Origin: Sphingomonas oryzagri | GTDB lineage: Bacteria; Pseudomonadota; Alphaproteobacteria; Sphingomonadales; Sphingomonadaceae | Reading direction: 5' to 3' | Assembly (NCBI RefSeq): GCF_029906645.1 | Contig: NZ_JARYGZ010000002.1 | Location: 310,001-374,000 of the forward strand | DNA length: 64,000 bases | The notes under the pieces: generated by a model | Seen by the model: the letters and a program-made list of their open reading frames with translations, nothing else | Database searches by the model: none | What the model was told of the DNA's origin: nothing | Made by a program: the position numbers and the translations under genes | Part shown: piece by piece, positions 18,236 to 27,101 of the stretch | Numbering within the stretch: the stretch's first letter is position 1 | Layout of the letters: every line of letters begins with the position of its first letter

Positions 18236-18787
18236 TCACTTCGGCGCGATCACCATCAGCATCTGACGGCCTTCCATACGCGGAAACTGCTCGACCTTGG
18301 CGATCTCCGCCACGTCGGCCTGCACCCGCTGAAGCACCTGCATACCAAGCTGGCCGTGCGCCAGCTCGCGGCCACGGAAGCGCAGGGTGCACTTCACCTT
18401 GTCGCCCTCTTCGATGAACTCGAAGATCTTCTTCATCTTGGTCTGATAATCGTGGTCGTCGATGTTGGGACGCATCTTGATCTCCTTGATCTCCTGCGTC
18501 TTCTGCGACTTCCGGGCGAGATTGGCCTTTTTCTGCGCCTCGTACTTGAACTTGCCGACATCGAGGAACTTGCAGACGGGCGGATCGGCGTTGGGCGACA
18601 CCTCGACGAGATTCAGCCCCAGCTCATGCGCCTCCTCGATCGCCTCGCGCGTGTACATCACGCCGCGATTCTCACCATCCTCGTCGATCACGCGGACCTT
18701 GGGGACGTTGATGAACTCGTCGAAACGCGGGCCGTTAAGGGGCATCGGGGGCGCGCCAAGCGGGCGGCGCATCATCGGGGGTCGTAT
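18236..18787 (-). CDS. infC: Translation initiation factor IF-3
   Basis: IF-3 of about 183 aa, which keeps ribosomal subunits apart and checks the start codon. The N domain shows [20 protein letters not shown] and the C domain [16 protein letters not shown]. The start is the notable point: AGGAG ends 8 nt before an ATA codon at 18787-18785, while the nearest in-frame ATGs (18775 and 18772 downstream, 18823 upstream) have no well-placed ribosome-binding site. Rare AUU/AUC/AUA starts are a known autoregulatory trait of infC. It lies about 108 bp downstream of thrS. Confidence 0.9.
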   Translation of the reverse strand: MRPPMMRRPLGAPPMPLNGPRFDEFINVPKVRVIDEDGENRGVMYTREAIEEAHELGLNLVEVSPNADPPVCKFLDVGKFKYEAQKKANLARKSQKTQEIKEIKMRPNIDDHDYQTKMKKIFEFIEEGDKVKCTLRFRGRELAHGQLGMQVLQRVQADVAEIAKVEQFPRMEGRQMLMVIAPK

Positions 18788-18895
18788 AGCGGCTTCTCCT
18801 GTTGTCGCCTGAATTGGGCGCATATAGGGGTTTGATGAACAAAACGGAAGATGCGGGGCCGCCACAGCTGCCCCGCATTCCGTAAAGTCAAACGC

Positions 18896-20905
18896 TCAAC
18901 CGCGCAGATCGGGCGCGAGCGCTTCCGTCTTCAGCCGCTCGACCAGCGTATCCAGCGCAATCACTTCCTGCCGCGCGTCGGTGCCGAGCGGGCGGACGGC
19001 GACGGTGCGCTCGTCCGCCTCGCGCTTGCCGAGGACGAGAAGGTACGGGACTTTCGCGAGACTGTGCTCGCGCACCTTGTAGTTGATCTTCTCGTTGCGC
19101 AGATCGGTCTCGACGCGGATGCCCGCCGCCGCCAGCGTCGCCGCGACCTCCTCCGCATAGCCGTCGGCATCCGACACGATCGTCGCCACCACCGCCTGCA
19201 CCGGCGCCAGCCAGAGCGGGAACTTGCCGGCATGATGCTCGATCAGGATGCCGAGAAAGCGCTCGAACGTGCCGAGGATCGCGCGGTGGAGCATGATCGG
19301 GCGATGGCGGTTGCCGTCCTCGCCGACGTAGCTCGCATCGAGCCGCTCGGGCAGCACCGTGTCGGTCTGCAGCGTGCCGCACTGCCACGTCCGGCCGATC
19401 GCGTCGGTCAGGTGGAATTCGAGCTTGGGCGCATAGAAGGCGCCCTCGCCCTCCAGTTCTTCCCAGCCGAATTCCGGCGTGTCGCGGCCGGTCGCCGCCA
19501 CCGCGTCGCGCAGCGACTGTTCGGACCAGTCCCACATCTCGTCCGAACCGAAGCGCTTTTCCGGCCGCAACGCCAGCTTGATCGCGTAACTGTCGAAGCC
19601 GAGATCCTTGTAGATCACGTCGAGCAGGTCGCAGAAGCGCTTTACCTCGTCGACCAGTTGATCGGCGCGCACGAACAGATGCGCATCGTCCTGCGTGAAC
19701 TGGCGGACCCGCATGATGCCGTGAAGCGCGCCGTGCGGCTCGTTCCTGTGGCAGCAGCCGAATTCGGCCATGCGGATCGGCAGATCGCGATACGATTTGA
19801 TGCCCTGGCGGAAGATCAGCACGTGCGCCGGGCAGTTCATCGGCTTCAGCGCCATCAGATCGCCCTCGCCGGAGAGGACGGGGCCGTCCTCTTCGGTATT
19901 GGGGATCTCGTCGGGCACGACGAACATGTTCTCGCGATACTTGCCCCAGTGGCCGGACTGCTCCCACTGGCGCGCGTCCATCAGCTGCGGCGTCTTGACC
20001 TCGACATAGCCCGACGCATCGAGCCGGCGGCGCATATAGGCCTCCAGCTGGCGCCACAGCATATAGCCCTTGGGGTGCCAGAAGACGGACCCTTGCGCCT
20101 CGGGCTGGAGGTGGAACAGGTCCATCTCCTGCCCGATCTTGCGATGGTCGCGCTTGGCCGCCTCTTCCAGCCGCGTGAGATGCTGGTCGAGCTGCTTCTT
20201 GTTGAGCCAGCCGGTGCCGTAGATGCGCGAGAGCATCGCGTTCTTCTGGTCACCGCGCCAATAGGCGCCCGAGACGCGCGTCAGCTTGAACGCGCTCGGG
20301 TCCAGCTTGCCCGTCGAGGCGAGGTGCGGGCCGCGGCACATGTCGAGCCACGCATCCTCGCCGTTGCCGGCGCGATACACCGTCAGCTCCTCGCCTTCTG
20401 GCAGTTCGGCGGCCCATTCGGCCTTGAACGTCTCGCCGTCGCGCTGCCAGCGCGCGATCAGGTCGGCGCGGCTCCACACTTCGCGGATCAGCGGCGCGTC
20501 TTTGGCGATGATCTTCCGCATCGCCTCCTCGATCGCGGGCAGGTCCTCCTCGGTGAAGGGGCGGTCCTTCGGCGCGAAATCGTAATAGAAGCCGTCGTCC
20601 GTCGACGGGCCGAAGGTGATCTGCGTGCCCGGAAACAGCTGCTGCACCGCCTCGGCCAGCACATGGGCGTAGTCGTGCCGGACGAGTTCGAGCGCGTCGG
20701 CCTCGTCCTTCGCCGTCACCAGCGCGAGGTTCGTGTCCGCCTCCAGCGGGCGCATGATGTCGCGCAGCTCGCCGTCCACCTTCGCCGCGATCGCCGCCTT
20801 GGCCAGCCCAGGCCCGATCGCCGCCGCGATGTCCGCCGGGGTAGTCCCCGGTGCTACCTCACGGACGGAACCGTCGGGCAGCGTGATCTTGAGCATCGCG
20901 GACAT
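18896..20905 (-). CDS. thrS: Threonyl-tRNA synthetase
   Basis: A 669-aa class II synthetase. It has the TGS domain at the N terminus ([17 protein letters not shown]), the editing domain with [17 protein letters not shown] and [10 protein letters not shown], the catalytic core with [10 protein letters not shown] (Zn Cys), motif 2 near [17 protein letters not shown], and the anticodon domain at the C terminus. I chose the ATG at 20905; an ATG three codons later is also possible. It is followed by infC on the same strand, the classic thrS-infC order. Confidence 0.96.
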   Translation of the reverse strand: MSAMLKITLPDGSVREVAPGTTPADIAAAIGPGLAKAAIAAKVDGELRDIMRPLEADTNLALVTAKDEADALELVRHDYAHVLAEAVQQLFPGTQITFGPSTDDGFYYDFAPKDRPFTEEDLPAIEEAMRKIIAKDAPLIREVWSRADLIARWQRDGETFKAEWAAELPEGEELTVYRAGNGEDAWLDMCRGPHLASTGKLDPSAFKLTRVSGAYWRGDQKNAMLSRIYGTGWLNKKQLDQHLTRLEEAAKRDHRKIGQEMDLFHLQPEAQGSVFWHPKGYMLWRQLEAYMRRRLDASGYVEVKTPQLMDARQWEQSGHWGKYRENMFVVPDEIPNTEEDGPVLSGEGDLMALKPMNCPAHVLIFRQGIKSYRDLPIRMAEFGCCHRNEPHGALHGIMRVRQFTQDDAHLFVRADQLVDEVKRFCDLLDVIYKDLGFDSYAIKLALRPEKRFGSDEMWDWSEQSLRDAVAATGRDTPEFGWEELEGEGAFYAPKLEFHLTDAIGRTWQCGTLQTDTVLPERLDASYVGEDGNRHRPIMLHRAILGTFERFLGILIEHHAGKFPLWLAPVQAVVATIVSDADGYAEEVAATLAAAGIRVETDLRNEKINYKVREHSLAKVPYLLVLGKREADERTVAVRPLGTDARQEVIALDTLVERLKTEALAPDLRG

Positions 20906-20975
20906 GGAACGGGCGTATCCTGTAGGGTTGGAATGCCCGCCTATGTACGGTTCCCGTGCCGTCACGCAACCCGAC

Positions 20976-22295
20976 TCAGGCGACGGCGACGACTCCGGCG
21001 AACAGGAAATGTCCCGCCGCATCGAAATCATAGCCGATCACGATCGATGCGCCCGGCGCGCAGGCGTGGCAGGTCGCGGTCGGCGTCGTCACCAGCACGC
21101 GCAGATTGCCGGCGGGCGTCTTGTCGAAAGAGATCGTGCCGGGCGGCACCGGGAAGGCATCCGGATTGTCGGCCATCGCCGCCTTGTAGTCGGCACGCAG
21201 CTTGTCGCCGGCGGTCAGCTGATAGGCATCGACGTCGATCGGGTCGCCCGCCACCGGCACCAGCCAGGTGCCGCTGTTGGTATTGGCGCGGAACGGATAG
21301 GTGACGGTGGCGATGCCGACCGGCCCCATCTGCTTCCAGCCCGAAACATAACCCGGACTGTCCGCCGCGATCAGTTTTTGGGTGAAAGCGATCGAGGCGG
21401 CCGAGGCGCCGCCTTTCCTCATCAGGTCGATCAGGCAGGCGTCGACCACCTTGGCGTCGCCCTTGCGGCAGGCATCGATCCCCTGCCCCGACCACACCGC
21501 ATCGGCCCCGAGCGCCGCCGTCAGCTTTTCGGGCGCGCGGCCGATCGGCGGCGCATAGGTGAAGCCGACATATTTCTCGGCGCCGATCAGGCTGCCGTTG
21601 CGCGTGATCGTCAGCCCCGCCGCCTCGCCGCCACGCGGGCGCTGGACATAATAGACGTAGCCGCCATTGGCGAAGCGGAAGCCGGGCCGGTCGCCGACGA
21701 CCTCCGATCCGCCCAGCAGTCGGAGCGTCGGCTTGCTGGTCTGCTGCACGCCGTCCGGATTGATCACCGGGCCGCGTTTCGCGAATCCGAAGGCCTGATA
21801 GACCAGCCCCTGCGGCGTCTCCGTCACCACCACGGTGCGACGCGAATCGATACCGATGAAGCGCGTGTGCGCCAGCCATCGGCAATCGAGCTGCTTGTCG
21901 TCGATCTTCACGCTGGTGACGGTCGGGACTGTCGCGCCGCCCTCGTCGATCATGCCGGGATTGACCGCGTGGACGTTGCCGACCTCCTTGCCGGCCCGCG
22001 ACAGCGACCAGAATATCTGACCCGCGCCGGGATCCGCCGGCCCGACCTGATAGGCCTGCGTATCGAACCGTCCGTTGCGGCGATCAAGCAACGTGATCAG
22101 GCTTGCGCCCTTGTCCACCTTGCCGGCGAACAGCGCGTAGGGGCTGCTCAGCGCGTCGCAGACGAACCAGCCGTCGCGTACCGGCGCCGCGTTGATCCGC
22201 GTGACGCTATCGTCGGGCGATGCTTCCGCGATCGCAGGAGCGGCGGACGATGCGGCGATCAGGGCGGCGAGCAAGGCGAAGGCGGCGCGATTCAT
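20976..22295 (-). CDS. Secreted protein of unknown function (439 aa)
   Basis: A 439-aa exported protein with a signal peptide starting [17 protein letters not shown], cleaved probably near AIAEA. The mature part is beta-rich, with no membrane helix. It has several Cys residues (e.g. [38 protein letters not shown]) that could form disulfides. I recognise no domain. AAGGA lies 5 nt before the ATG at 22295. It is divergent from the symporter gene at 22426 and 70 bp upstream of thrS on the same strand. Confidence 0.75.
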   Translation of the reverse strand: MNRAAFALLAALIAASSAAPAIAEASPDDSVTRINAAPVRDGWFVCDALSSPYALFAGKVDKGASLITLLDRRNGRFDTQAYQVGPADPGAGQIFWSLSRAGKEVGNVHAVNPGMIDEGGATVPTVTSVKIDDKQLDCRWLAHTRFIGIDSRRTVVVTETPQGLVYQAFGFAKRGPVINPDGVQQTSKPTLRLLGGSEVVGDRPGFRFANGGYVYYVQRPRGGEAAGLTITRNGSLIGAEKYVGFTYAPPIGRAPEKLTAALGADAVWSGQGIDACRKGDAKVVDACLIDLMRKGGASAASIAFTQKLIAADSPGYVSGWKQMGPVGIATVTYPFRANTNSGTWLVPVAGDPIDVDAYQLTAGDKLRADYKAAMADNPDAFPVPPGTISFDKTPAGNLRVLVTTPTATCHACAPGASIVIGYDFDAAGHFLFAGVVAVA

Positions 22296-22425
22296 GGGCA
22301 TCCTTGTGCGGTGCGACGGTTCGACACGCAATGCGACGCGCGCGCTTCGGTTCCGTGGCCGGCCCATGGGTTGACCGCAAGCGCTCCCTCCCGTCTTGTG
22401 CGCGTCCATCCTTAACGGAGTGTGT

Positions 22426-23670
22426 GTGGCAAAGCGGCTGACCCTGTTCATCCTGATCGGCATGGTGCTGGGCTTCGGGGCCGGCCTGATCCTGCACGCC
22501 ATGCTGGCGGGGCCTGAGCTCGATCAGTGGGCCGGCTACCTCACCATCTTCACCGATCTGTTCCTGCGCCTGATCAAGATGATCATCGCGCCGTTGGTCT
22601 TCTCCACTCTGGTGGTGGGCGTCGCGCATATGGGCGACACATCGGCATTGGGGCGGATCGGTGGGCGGACGCTCGGTTGGTTCATCGGCGCCACGATCGT
22701 ATCGCTGACACTGGGCCTGATCCTGGTCAACCTGCTGCAGCCGGGTGCCGACAGCGGGCTGACCCTGCCGGCGAGCGCGGAAAGCCTCAATCTCGATACC
22801 AAGGCGTTCAACCTCCACGATTTCTTCGTCCACATCGTGCCGGCCTCGATGATCGAGGCGATGGCCAACAACGACATTCTGCCGATCGTCGTCTTCTCGG
22901 TCTTCTTCGGCGTGGCGATCGTCGCGGTGGGCGATGTCGCCAAGCCATTGGTAACGGGCATCGAGGCGCTGGTCGCAGTGATGCTGAAGATCACCGATTA
23001 CGTGATGCGCGTCGCCCCGATCGCGGTGTTCGCCGCCATCGCGCACGCCGTGGCGATCAACGGCGCGGGCATCGTCCTCACCTTCGGGCGCTTCGTCGGC
23101 AGCTTCTACCTGGCGCTGTTCATGCTGTGGGCGGTTCTGATCGGCGCGGGCTTCGTGATGCTGGGCGGCCGCGCCGGGCGGCTGGTGCGGCTGATCCGCG
23201 AGCCGGCCCTGCTCGCTTTCTCCACCGCCTCGTCCGAAGCCGCCTATCCGCGGCTGCTCGAAGCGCTGGAGGAATTCGGCATACCGCGCCGCATCGCCAG
23301 CTTCGTGCTGCCGCTCGGCTACAGCTTCAACCTCGACGGCTCGATGATCTACATGACCTTCGCGACATTGTTCATCGCGCAGGTCTACGGCATCGACATT
23401 CCTATCGGTCAGCAGATCGTCATGGTTCTGATCCTGATGATCACCTCCAAGGGCATGGCAGGGGTGCCCCGCGCGAGCCTCGTCGTGATCGCGGCGGTGA
23501 TGGGGCATTTCGCGATTCCGGAAGCCGGGCTGGTGCTGATCCTCGCCGTCGATCACTTCCTCGACATGGGTCGATCCGCCACCAACGTGGTCGGCAACGC
23601 GGTCGCCGCCGCCGTGGTGGCGAAATGGGAGGATGGGCGAGAGACGCTGGACGAACCCATGCCCGCATAG
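22426..23670 (+). CDS. Dicarboxylate/amino acid:cation symporter (DAACS family)
   Basis: A 414-aa inner membrane carrier of the GltP/DctA type that imports dicarboxylates or acidic amino acids with H+ or Na+. Diagnostic segments are FLRLIKMIIAPLVFSTLVVG, the serine-rich hairpin AFSTASSEAAYP, and GYSFNLDGSMIYMTFATLFI. The C terminus has VDHFLDMGRSATNVVGNAV. The start is GTG at 22426, with GGAG 5 nt upstream. Whether the substrate is succinate or glutamate/aspartate cannot be told. Confidence 0.92.
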   Translation: MAKRLTLFILIGMVLGFGAGLILHAMLAGPELDQWAGYLTIFTDLFLRLIKMIIAPLVFSTLVVGVAHMGDTSALGRIGGRTLGWFIGATIVSLTLGLILVNLLQPGADSGLTLPASAESLNLDTKAFNLHDFFVHIVPASMIEAMANNDILPIVVFSVFFGVAIVAVGDVAKPLVTGIEALVAVMLKITDYVMRVAPIAVFAAIAHAVAINGAGIVLTFGRFVGSFYLALFMLWAVLIGAGFVMLGGRAGRLVRLIREPALLAFSTASSEAAYPRLLEALEEFGIPRRIASFVLPLGYSFNLDGSMIYMTFATLFIAQVYGIDIPIGQQIVMVLILMITSKGMAGVPRASLVVIAAVMGHFAIPEAGLVLILAVDHFLDMGRSATNVVGNAVAAAVVAKWEDGRETLDEPMPA

Positions 23671-23704
23671 GATAAGGGTCCATCCTCCGGCGGAAGGCCT
23701 GCGC

Positions 23705-23959
23705 ATGTTCTCCAAGCTGTTCCTCGATCACCCCGCCGATGTCGGCGAGACCTATACGGAACATGCCCGTGAGGCGTCGTCCTACGGCTTCACGATGATC
23801 GCGGCCGGCATGGCCTGCCTCGTCCACGCGGCGGTGCCGGCGCTGTTCAAATCGACCGGCAGCGAGACGATCAAGACGCTCAACGACCGCCTCGTCCGTA
23901 AGCGCGGCGCCAAGCGCGACGCCACCATCGAAACGCGCCACGGCGGATGGGTGATCTGA
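23705..23959 (+). CDS. DUF6356 family protein
   Basis: An 84-aa protein with one hydrophobic segment (GFTMIAAGMACLVHAAVPAL). The start MFSKLFLDHPADVGETYTEH is characteristic of DUF6356, a family found mainly in sphingomonads and of unknown function. GGAAGG precedes the ATG at 23705. It overlaps the hydrolase gene downstream by 13 nt in another frame, so the group 23705-25493 is likely an operon. Confidence 0.8.
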   Translation: MFSKLFLDHPADVGETYTEHAREASSYGFTMIAAGMACLVHAAVPALFKSTGSETIKTLNDRLVRKRGAKRDATIETRHGGWVI

Positions 23960-24699
23960 ACCCGGCGGAGCCGCCGCACTTCCTCGAACGCGACGGCCTT
24001 CCCCGCCTCGCCTTCCGCTTCCGGCCCGGCCTGGGGCCGGCGATCCTGTTCCTGCCGGGCTATGCATCCGACATGACGGGCAGCAAGGCGGAGGCGATCG
24101 ACAGCTGGGCGGCCGAGACCGGCCGCGCGATGCTGCGCTTCGACTATGCCGGCTGCGGCGAGAGCGAGGGCCGCTTCGATTCCGGCACGCTGGCGAGCTG
24201 GCGCGACGATGCGCTGGCGATGGTGGATGCGAGCGAGGGCGATCTCGTGCTGGTCGGCTCCTCGATGGGCGGGTGGCTGATGCTGCTCGTCGCGATCGCC
24301 CGGCCGGACCGGGTGCGCGCGCTGATCGGCATCGCCTCGGCACCCGATTTCTCGGACTGGGGCTACGACCAGGACGAGAAGATGCGCATCCTCCAAGAAG
24401 GCCGGATCGAGCAGCCGTCCGCTTACGGCCCGCCGATGGTGACGACGCGCGCCTTCTGGCAATCGGCCGAATCGCAGCGCCTGCTCCACGCGCCGATCCC
24501 GTTCGACGGGCCGGTCCGCCTGCTCCACGGCGAGGCCGACCCCGAGGTGCCGACCTGGGTGTCGCAGCGCGTCGCGGCGCTCGTCCGTTCAGCCGACGTG
24601 CAGACCATCCTCGTCAAGGACGGCGATCATCGCCTGTCGCGCCCGCAGGACATCGCGCTCCTGCTGCGCACCCTCGACACGTTGCTGGAGAGCCTGTGA
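23947..24699 (+). CDS. Alpha/beta hydrolase
   Basis: A 250-aa alpha/beta-hydrolase with the nucleophile elbow GSSMGG (Ser near residue 101), an oxyanion region LPGYASDM, a probable acid Asp in HGEADPEVP, and the catalytic His in KDGDHRLSRP. The overall pattern resembles ABHD10-like thioesterases/esterases; the substrate is unknown. It overlaps DUF6356 upstream and the TPR gene downstream (GTGA at 24696-24699). Confidence 0.85.
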   Translation: MGDLNPAEPPHFLERDGLPRLAFRFRPGLGPAILFLPGYASDMTGSKAEAIDSWAAETGRAMLRFDYAGCGESEGRFDSGTLASWRDDALAMVDASEGDLVLVGSSMGGWLMLLVAIARPDRVRALIGIASAPDFSDWGYDQDEKMRILQEGRIEQPSAYGPPMVTTRAFWQSAESQRLLHAPIPFDGPVRLLHGEADPEVPTWVSQRVAALVRSADVQTILVKDGDHRLSRPQDIALLLRTLDTLLESL

Positions 24700-25493
24700 T
24701 CCTTCCCCTGCTGTTCGCCGTCGCGGCCGCCACGACTCCCGGCCCTGTCGACGGTCGCGGTACGCAGGCGCGCTTCGATGCCTGCGCCCGGTTGTCCGAC
24801 ACCGACCCGGCCGCCGCGCAGAAGGAAGCGATCGCCTGGGCCAAGACCGGCGGCGGCGTGGCGGCGGCCCAATGCCTCGGCATCGCGCGATCGGCCAGCG
24901 GCGACTGGAAGGGCGCGCTCGACGCCTTCACCACCGGCGCGACGCTCGCCGACCAGACTCATGACGGCCTGGCGTCGGCGAACCTCTGGGTGTCGGCGGG
25001 CAATGCCGCGCTGGCCGGCGGGGAGTTCGAGACGGCGCGCACGGATCTCTCGACCGCGATCGCCTCGCCGCTGCTGCCCGATCCGCTGAAGGGCGAGGCC
25101 TATGTCGATCGCGCCCGCGCGGCGGTGGGCGCCGGCGACACCGGCGCGGCGCGCGCCGATCTGGATCAGGCGGTGAAGCTGGTGCCGGCCGATCCGATGG
25201 CCTGGCTGCTCTCCGCCACGCTCGCCCGTCGAATGGGCGATACCACCCGCGCCAAGGCGGACATCAACGAGGCTATGCTGCGCGCGCCCAACCAGTCCGA
25301 CATTCTCTACGAGGCCGGCAACATCGCCGCCACCGCCGGCGACATGGACGATGCCCGCGCGCAGTGGACCCGCGCCTCGACGGTCGAGCCGGACAGCGAT
25401 GCGGCCAAGCGCGCCAAGGCGGAGCTGGCGGCATCGGGCGGCCCCGCGGCGAAACCGGCCGCCGCATCCAAAGCGAAGCCGCAGGGGCGCTAG
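24696..25493 (+). CDS. Tetratricopeptide repeat protein, exported
   Basis: A 265-aa protein with a short signal-like N terminus (ILPLLFAVAAATTPGP) and a chain of TPR-like helices from about 35 to 240 (e.g. ASGDWKGALDAFTTGATLA, AYVDRARAAVGAGDTGAARA, YEAGNIAATAGDMDDARAQW). The tail is Ala/Lys/Pro rich. The likely role is protein-protein contact in the periplasm. The start is GTG at 24696, overlapping the hydrolase stop. Confidence 0.8.
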   Translation: MILPLLFAVAAATTPGPVDGRGTQARFDACARLSDTDPAAAQKEAIAWAKTGGGVAAAQCLGIARSASGDWKGALDAFTTGATLADQTHDGLASANLWVSAGNAALAGGEFETARTDLSTAIASPLLPDPLKGEAYVDRARAAVGAGDTGAARADLDQAVKLVPADPMAWLLSATLARRMGDTTRAKADINEAMLRAPNQSDILYEAGNIAATAGDMDDARAQWTRASTVEPDSDAAKRAKAELAASGGPAAKPAAASKAKPQGR

Positions 25494-25528
25494 CCATCGC
25501 CGCGCCGCGAACCTATCTTCGCGGCACC

Positions 25529-25945
25529 ATGAAATATCTCCACACCATGATCCGCGTCTCCGACCCCGCCGAGACGATCCGCTTCTTCGAGCTTCTGGGC
25601 CTGAAGGAAACCCGCCGTTTCGACAGCGAGCAGGGCCGCTTCACCCTGATCTATCTCGCCGCCCCCGGCGACGAGGCGGCCGAGGTGGAGCTGACCCACA
25701 ATTGGGGCGAGACAGGCTATGACGGCGGCCGCAATTTCGGCCACCTCGCCTATCGCGTCGAGAATATCTACGATCTGTGCCAGAGGCTGATGGACGCCGG
25801 CATCACCATCAACCGCCCGCCGCGCGACGGCCACATGGCGTTTATCCGCACACCCGACAACATCTCGATCGAACTGCTGCAGGCCGGCGATCGCCTCGCG
25901 CCCGCCGAACCCTGGGCGTCGATGCCCAATACCGGCAGCTGGTAA
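25529..25945 (+). CDS. gloA: Lactoylglutathione lyase (glyoxalase I)
   Basis: A 138-aa metalloenzyme that converts the glutathione-methylglyoxal hemithioacetal to S-lactoylglutathione. The usual four metal ligands can be traced: His5 (YLHTMIRV), Glu in EVELTHNWG, His in NFGHLAYRV, and Glu in ISIELLQ. It has the full GloA start KYLHTMIRVSDPAETIRFFE. It lies 5 bp upstream of gloB, so both steps of methylglyoxal detoxification are together. Confidence 0.94.
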   Translation: MKYLHTMIRVSDPAETIRFFELLGLKETRRFDSEQGRFTLIYLAAPGDEAAEVELTHNWGETGYDGGRNFGHLAYRVENIYDLCQRLMDAGITINRPPRDGHMAFIRTPDNISIELLQAGDRLAPAEPWASMPNTGSW

Positions 25946-25950
25946 GCCCG

Positions 25951-26679
25951 ATGGCGGTCTCGCTCGTCCCCGTCCCCGCGCTCAGCGACAATTACGTCTG
26001 GCTGCTCCACGACGATGCGAGCGGCGAGACGGTCGCGGTCGATCCGGGCGAGGCCGCGCCGGTGCTGAAGGCTGCGGACGAGCGCGGCTGGACCATCACG
26101 CAGGTGTGGAACACCCACTGGCATCCCGATCATGTCGGCGGCAACGCCGATGTGAAGGCGGCGACCGGCGCCACCATCACCGGCCCGCATGAGGAAGGCC
26201 GCATCCCGACGCTCGATCGCACGATCGGCGACGGTGATACGGTGACGATCGGCGAACATGAGGGCGTGGCGATCGCGGTGGGCGCGCACACCTCCGGCCA
26301 TATCGCCATCCACGTGCCGTCGCTCGACGTCGTGTTCACCGGCGACACGCTGTTCGCGATGGGCTGCGGCCGGCTGTTCGAGGGAACCGCCGCCGACATG
26401 TTCGCCGCGATGCGCAAGCTGGAGGCGCTGCCCGCCGAAACCCGCGTCGCCTGCGGCCACGAATATACCGTGTCCAACGGCCGCTATGCCGTCACGGCAG
26501 AGCCGGGCAACGACGCGACGCGGCAGGCGCTCGCCGATGCGGAGGCGCTGCGTTCCGAGGGCAAGCCAACGCTTCCTTCCACCATCGCCGCCGAGCGCGC
26601 GACCAATCCCTTCATGCGCGCCGCGACCGTGGAGGAACTGGCCGAGCGACGCGCCGCCAAGGACGGTTTCAAGGGCTAG
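25951..26679 (+). CDS. gloB: Hydroxyacylglutathione hydrolase (glyoxalase II)
   Basis: A 242-aa metallo-beta-lactamase-fold enzyme that hydrolyses S-lactoylglutathione to D-lactate and glutathione. The metal motif is THWHPDH, followed by TSGHIAIH and FTGDTLFAMGCGRLFEG; CGHEYT supplies a further His. The C-terminal domain is present (ATNPFMRA). It is just downstream of gloA. Confidence 0.95.
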   Translation: MAVSLVPVPALSDNYVWLLHDDASGETVAVDPGEAAPVLKAADERGWTITQVWNTHWHPDHVGGNADVKAATGATITGPHEEGRIPTLDRTIGDGDTVTIGEHEGVAIAVGAHTSGHIAIHVPSLDVVFTGDTLFAMGCGRLFEGTAADMFAAMRKLEALPAETRVACGHEYTVSNGRYAVTAEPGNDATRQALADAEALRSEGKPTLPSTIAAERATNPFMRAATVEELAERRAAKDGFKG

Positions 26680-26726
26680 GCACCGCCGCACCGTCCTTGC
26701 GTTGTAGCATCGGAAAGGACTTCGCC

Positions 26727-27101
26727 ATGCGCATCCTGACGCTCACCACCCTGCTCTCGCTGGCGGCGACCCCGCTCGCGGCCCGCGCGCCGTCGCAGGA
26801 CCAGGCGCTCGCCGGTCGCACGCCCGGCGCGCCGACCAGCTGCATCACCCAGTCGCGGATCGACGACACGACGATCTTCGATTCGGGCGCGATCCTCTAC
26901 CGGATGAAGGCCGGCCCCGATTATCTCAACACGCCGGGCTGCCCCAACCTGCGGCACGACCGCACGATCATCAGCCACACCTATTCCGGGCAGCTGTGCC
27001 GCGGCGACGTGCTGACCGTGGTCGACCCGCCGAGCGGTATGGGTTTCGGCGCCTGCCCGCTTGGCGACTTCATACCCTACGAACGGGTGAAGCAGCCCTA
27101 A
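26727..27101 (+). CDS. Secreted small protein, DUF6491-like
   Basis: A 124-aa protein with a signal peptide (MRILTLTTLLSLAATPLAARA). The mature chain has four Cys (SCITQSRIDD, PGCPNLRHD, QLCRGDVLT, ACPLGDF), which suggests disulfide bonds. The pattern C-I-x5-I-D-D-x-T followed by LC-x-GD-x-LTV resembles DUF6491 proteins, but I am not sure. The role is unknown. It converges on the acyl-CoA synthetase gene with a 4-bp overlap of the stops. Confidence 0.72.
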   Translation: MRILTLTTLLSLAATPLAARAPSQDQALAGRTPGAPTSCITQSRIDDTTIFDSGAILYRMKAGPDYLNTPGCPNLRHDRTIISHTYSGQLCRGDVLTVVDPPSGMGFGACPLGDFIPYERVKQP

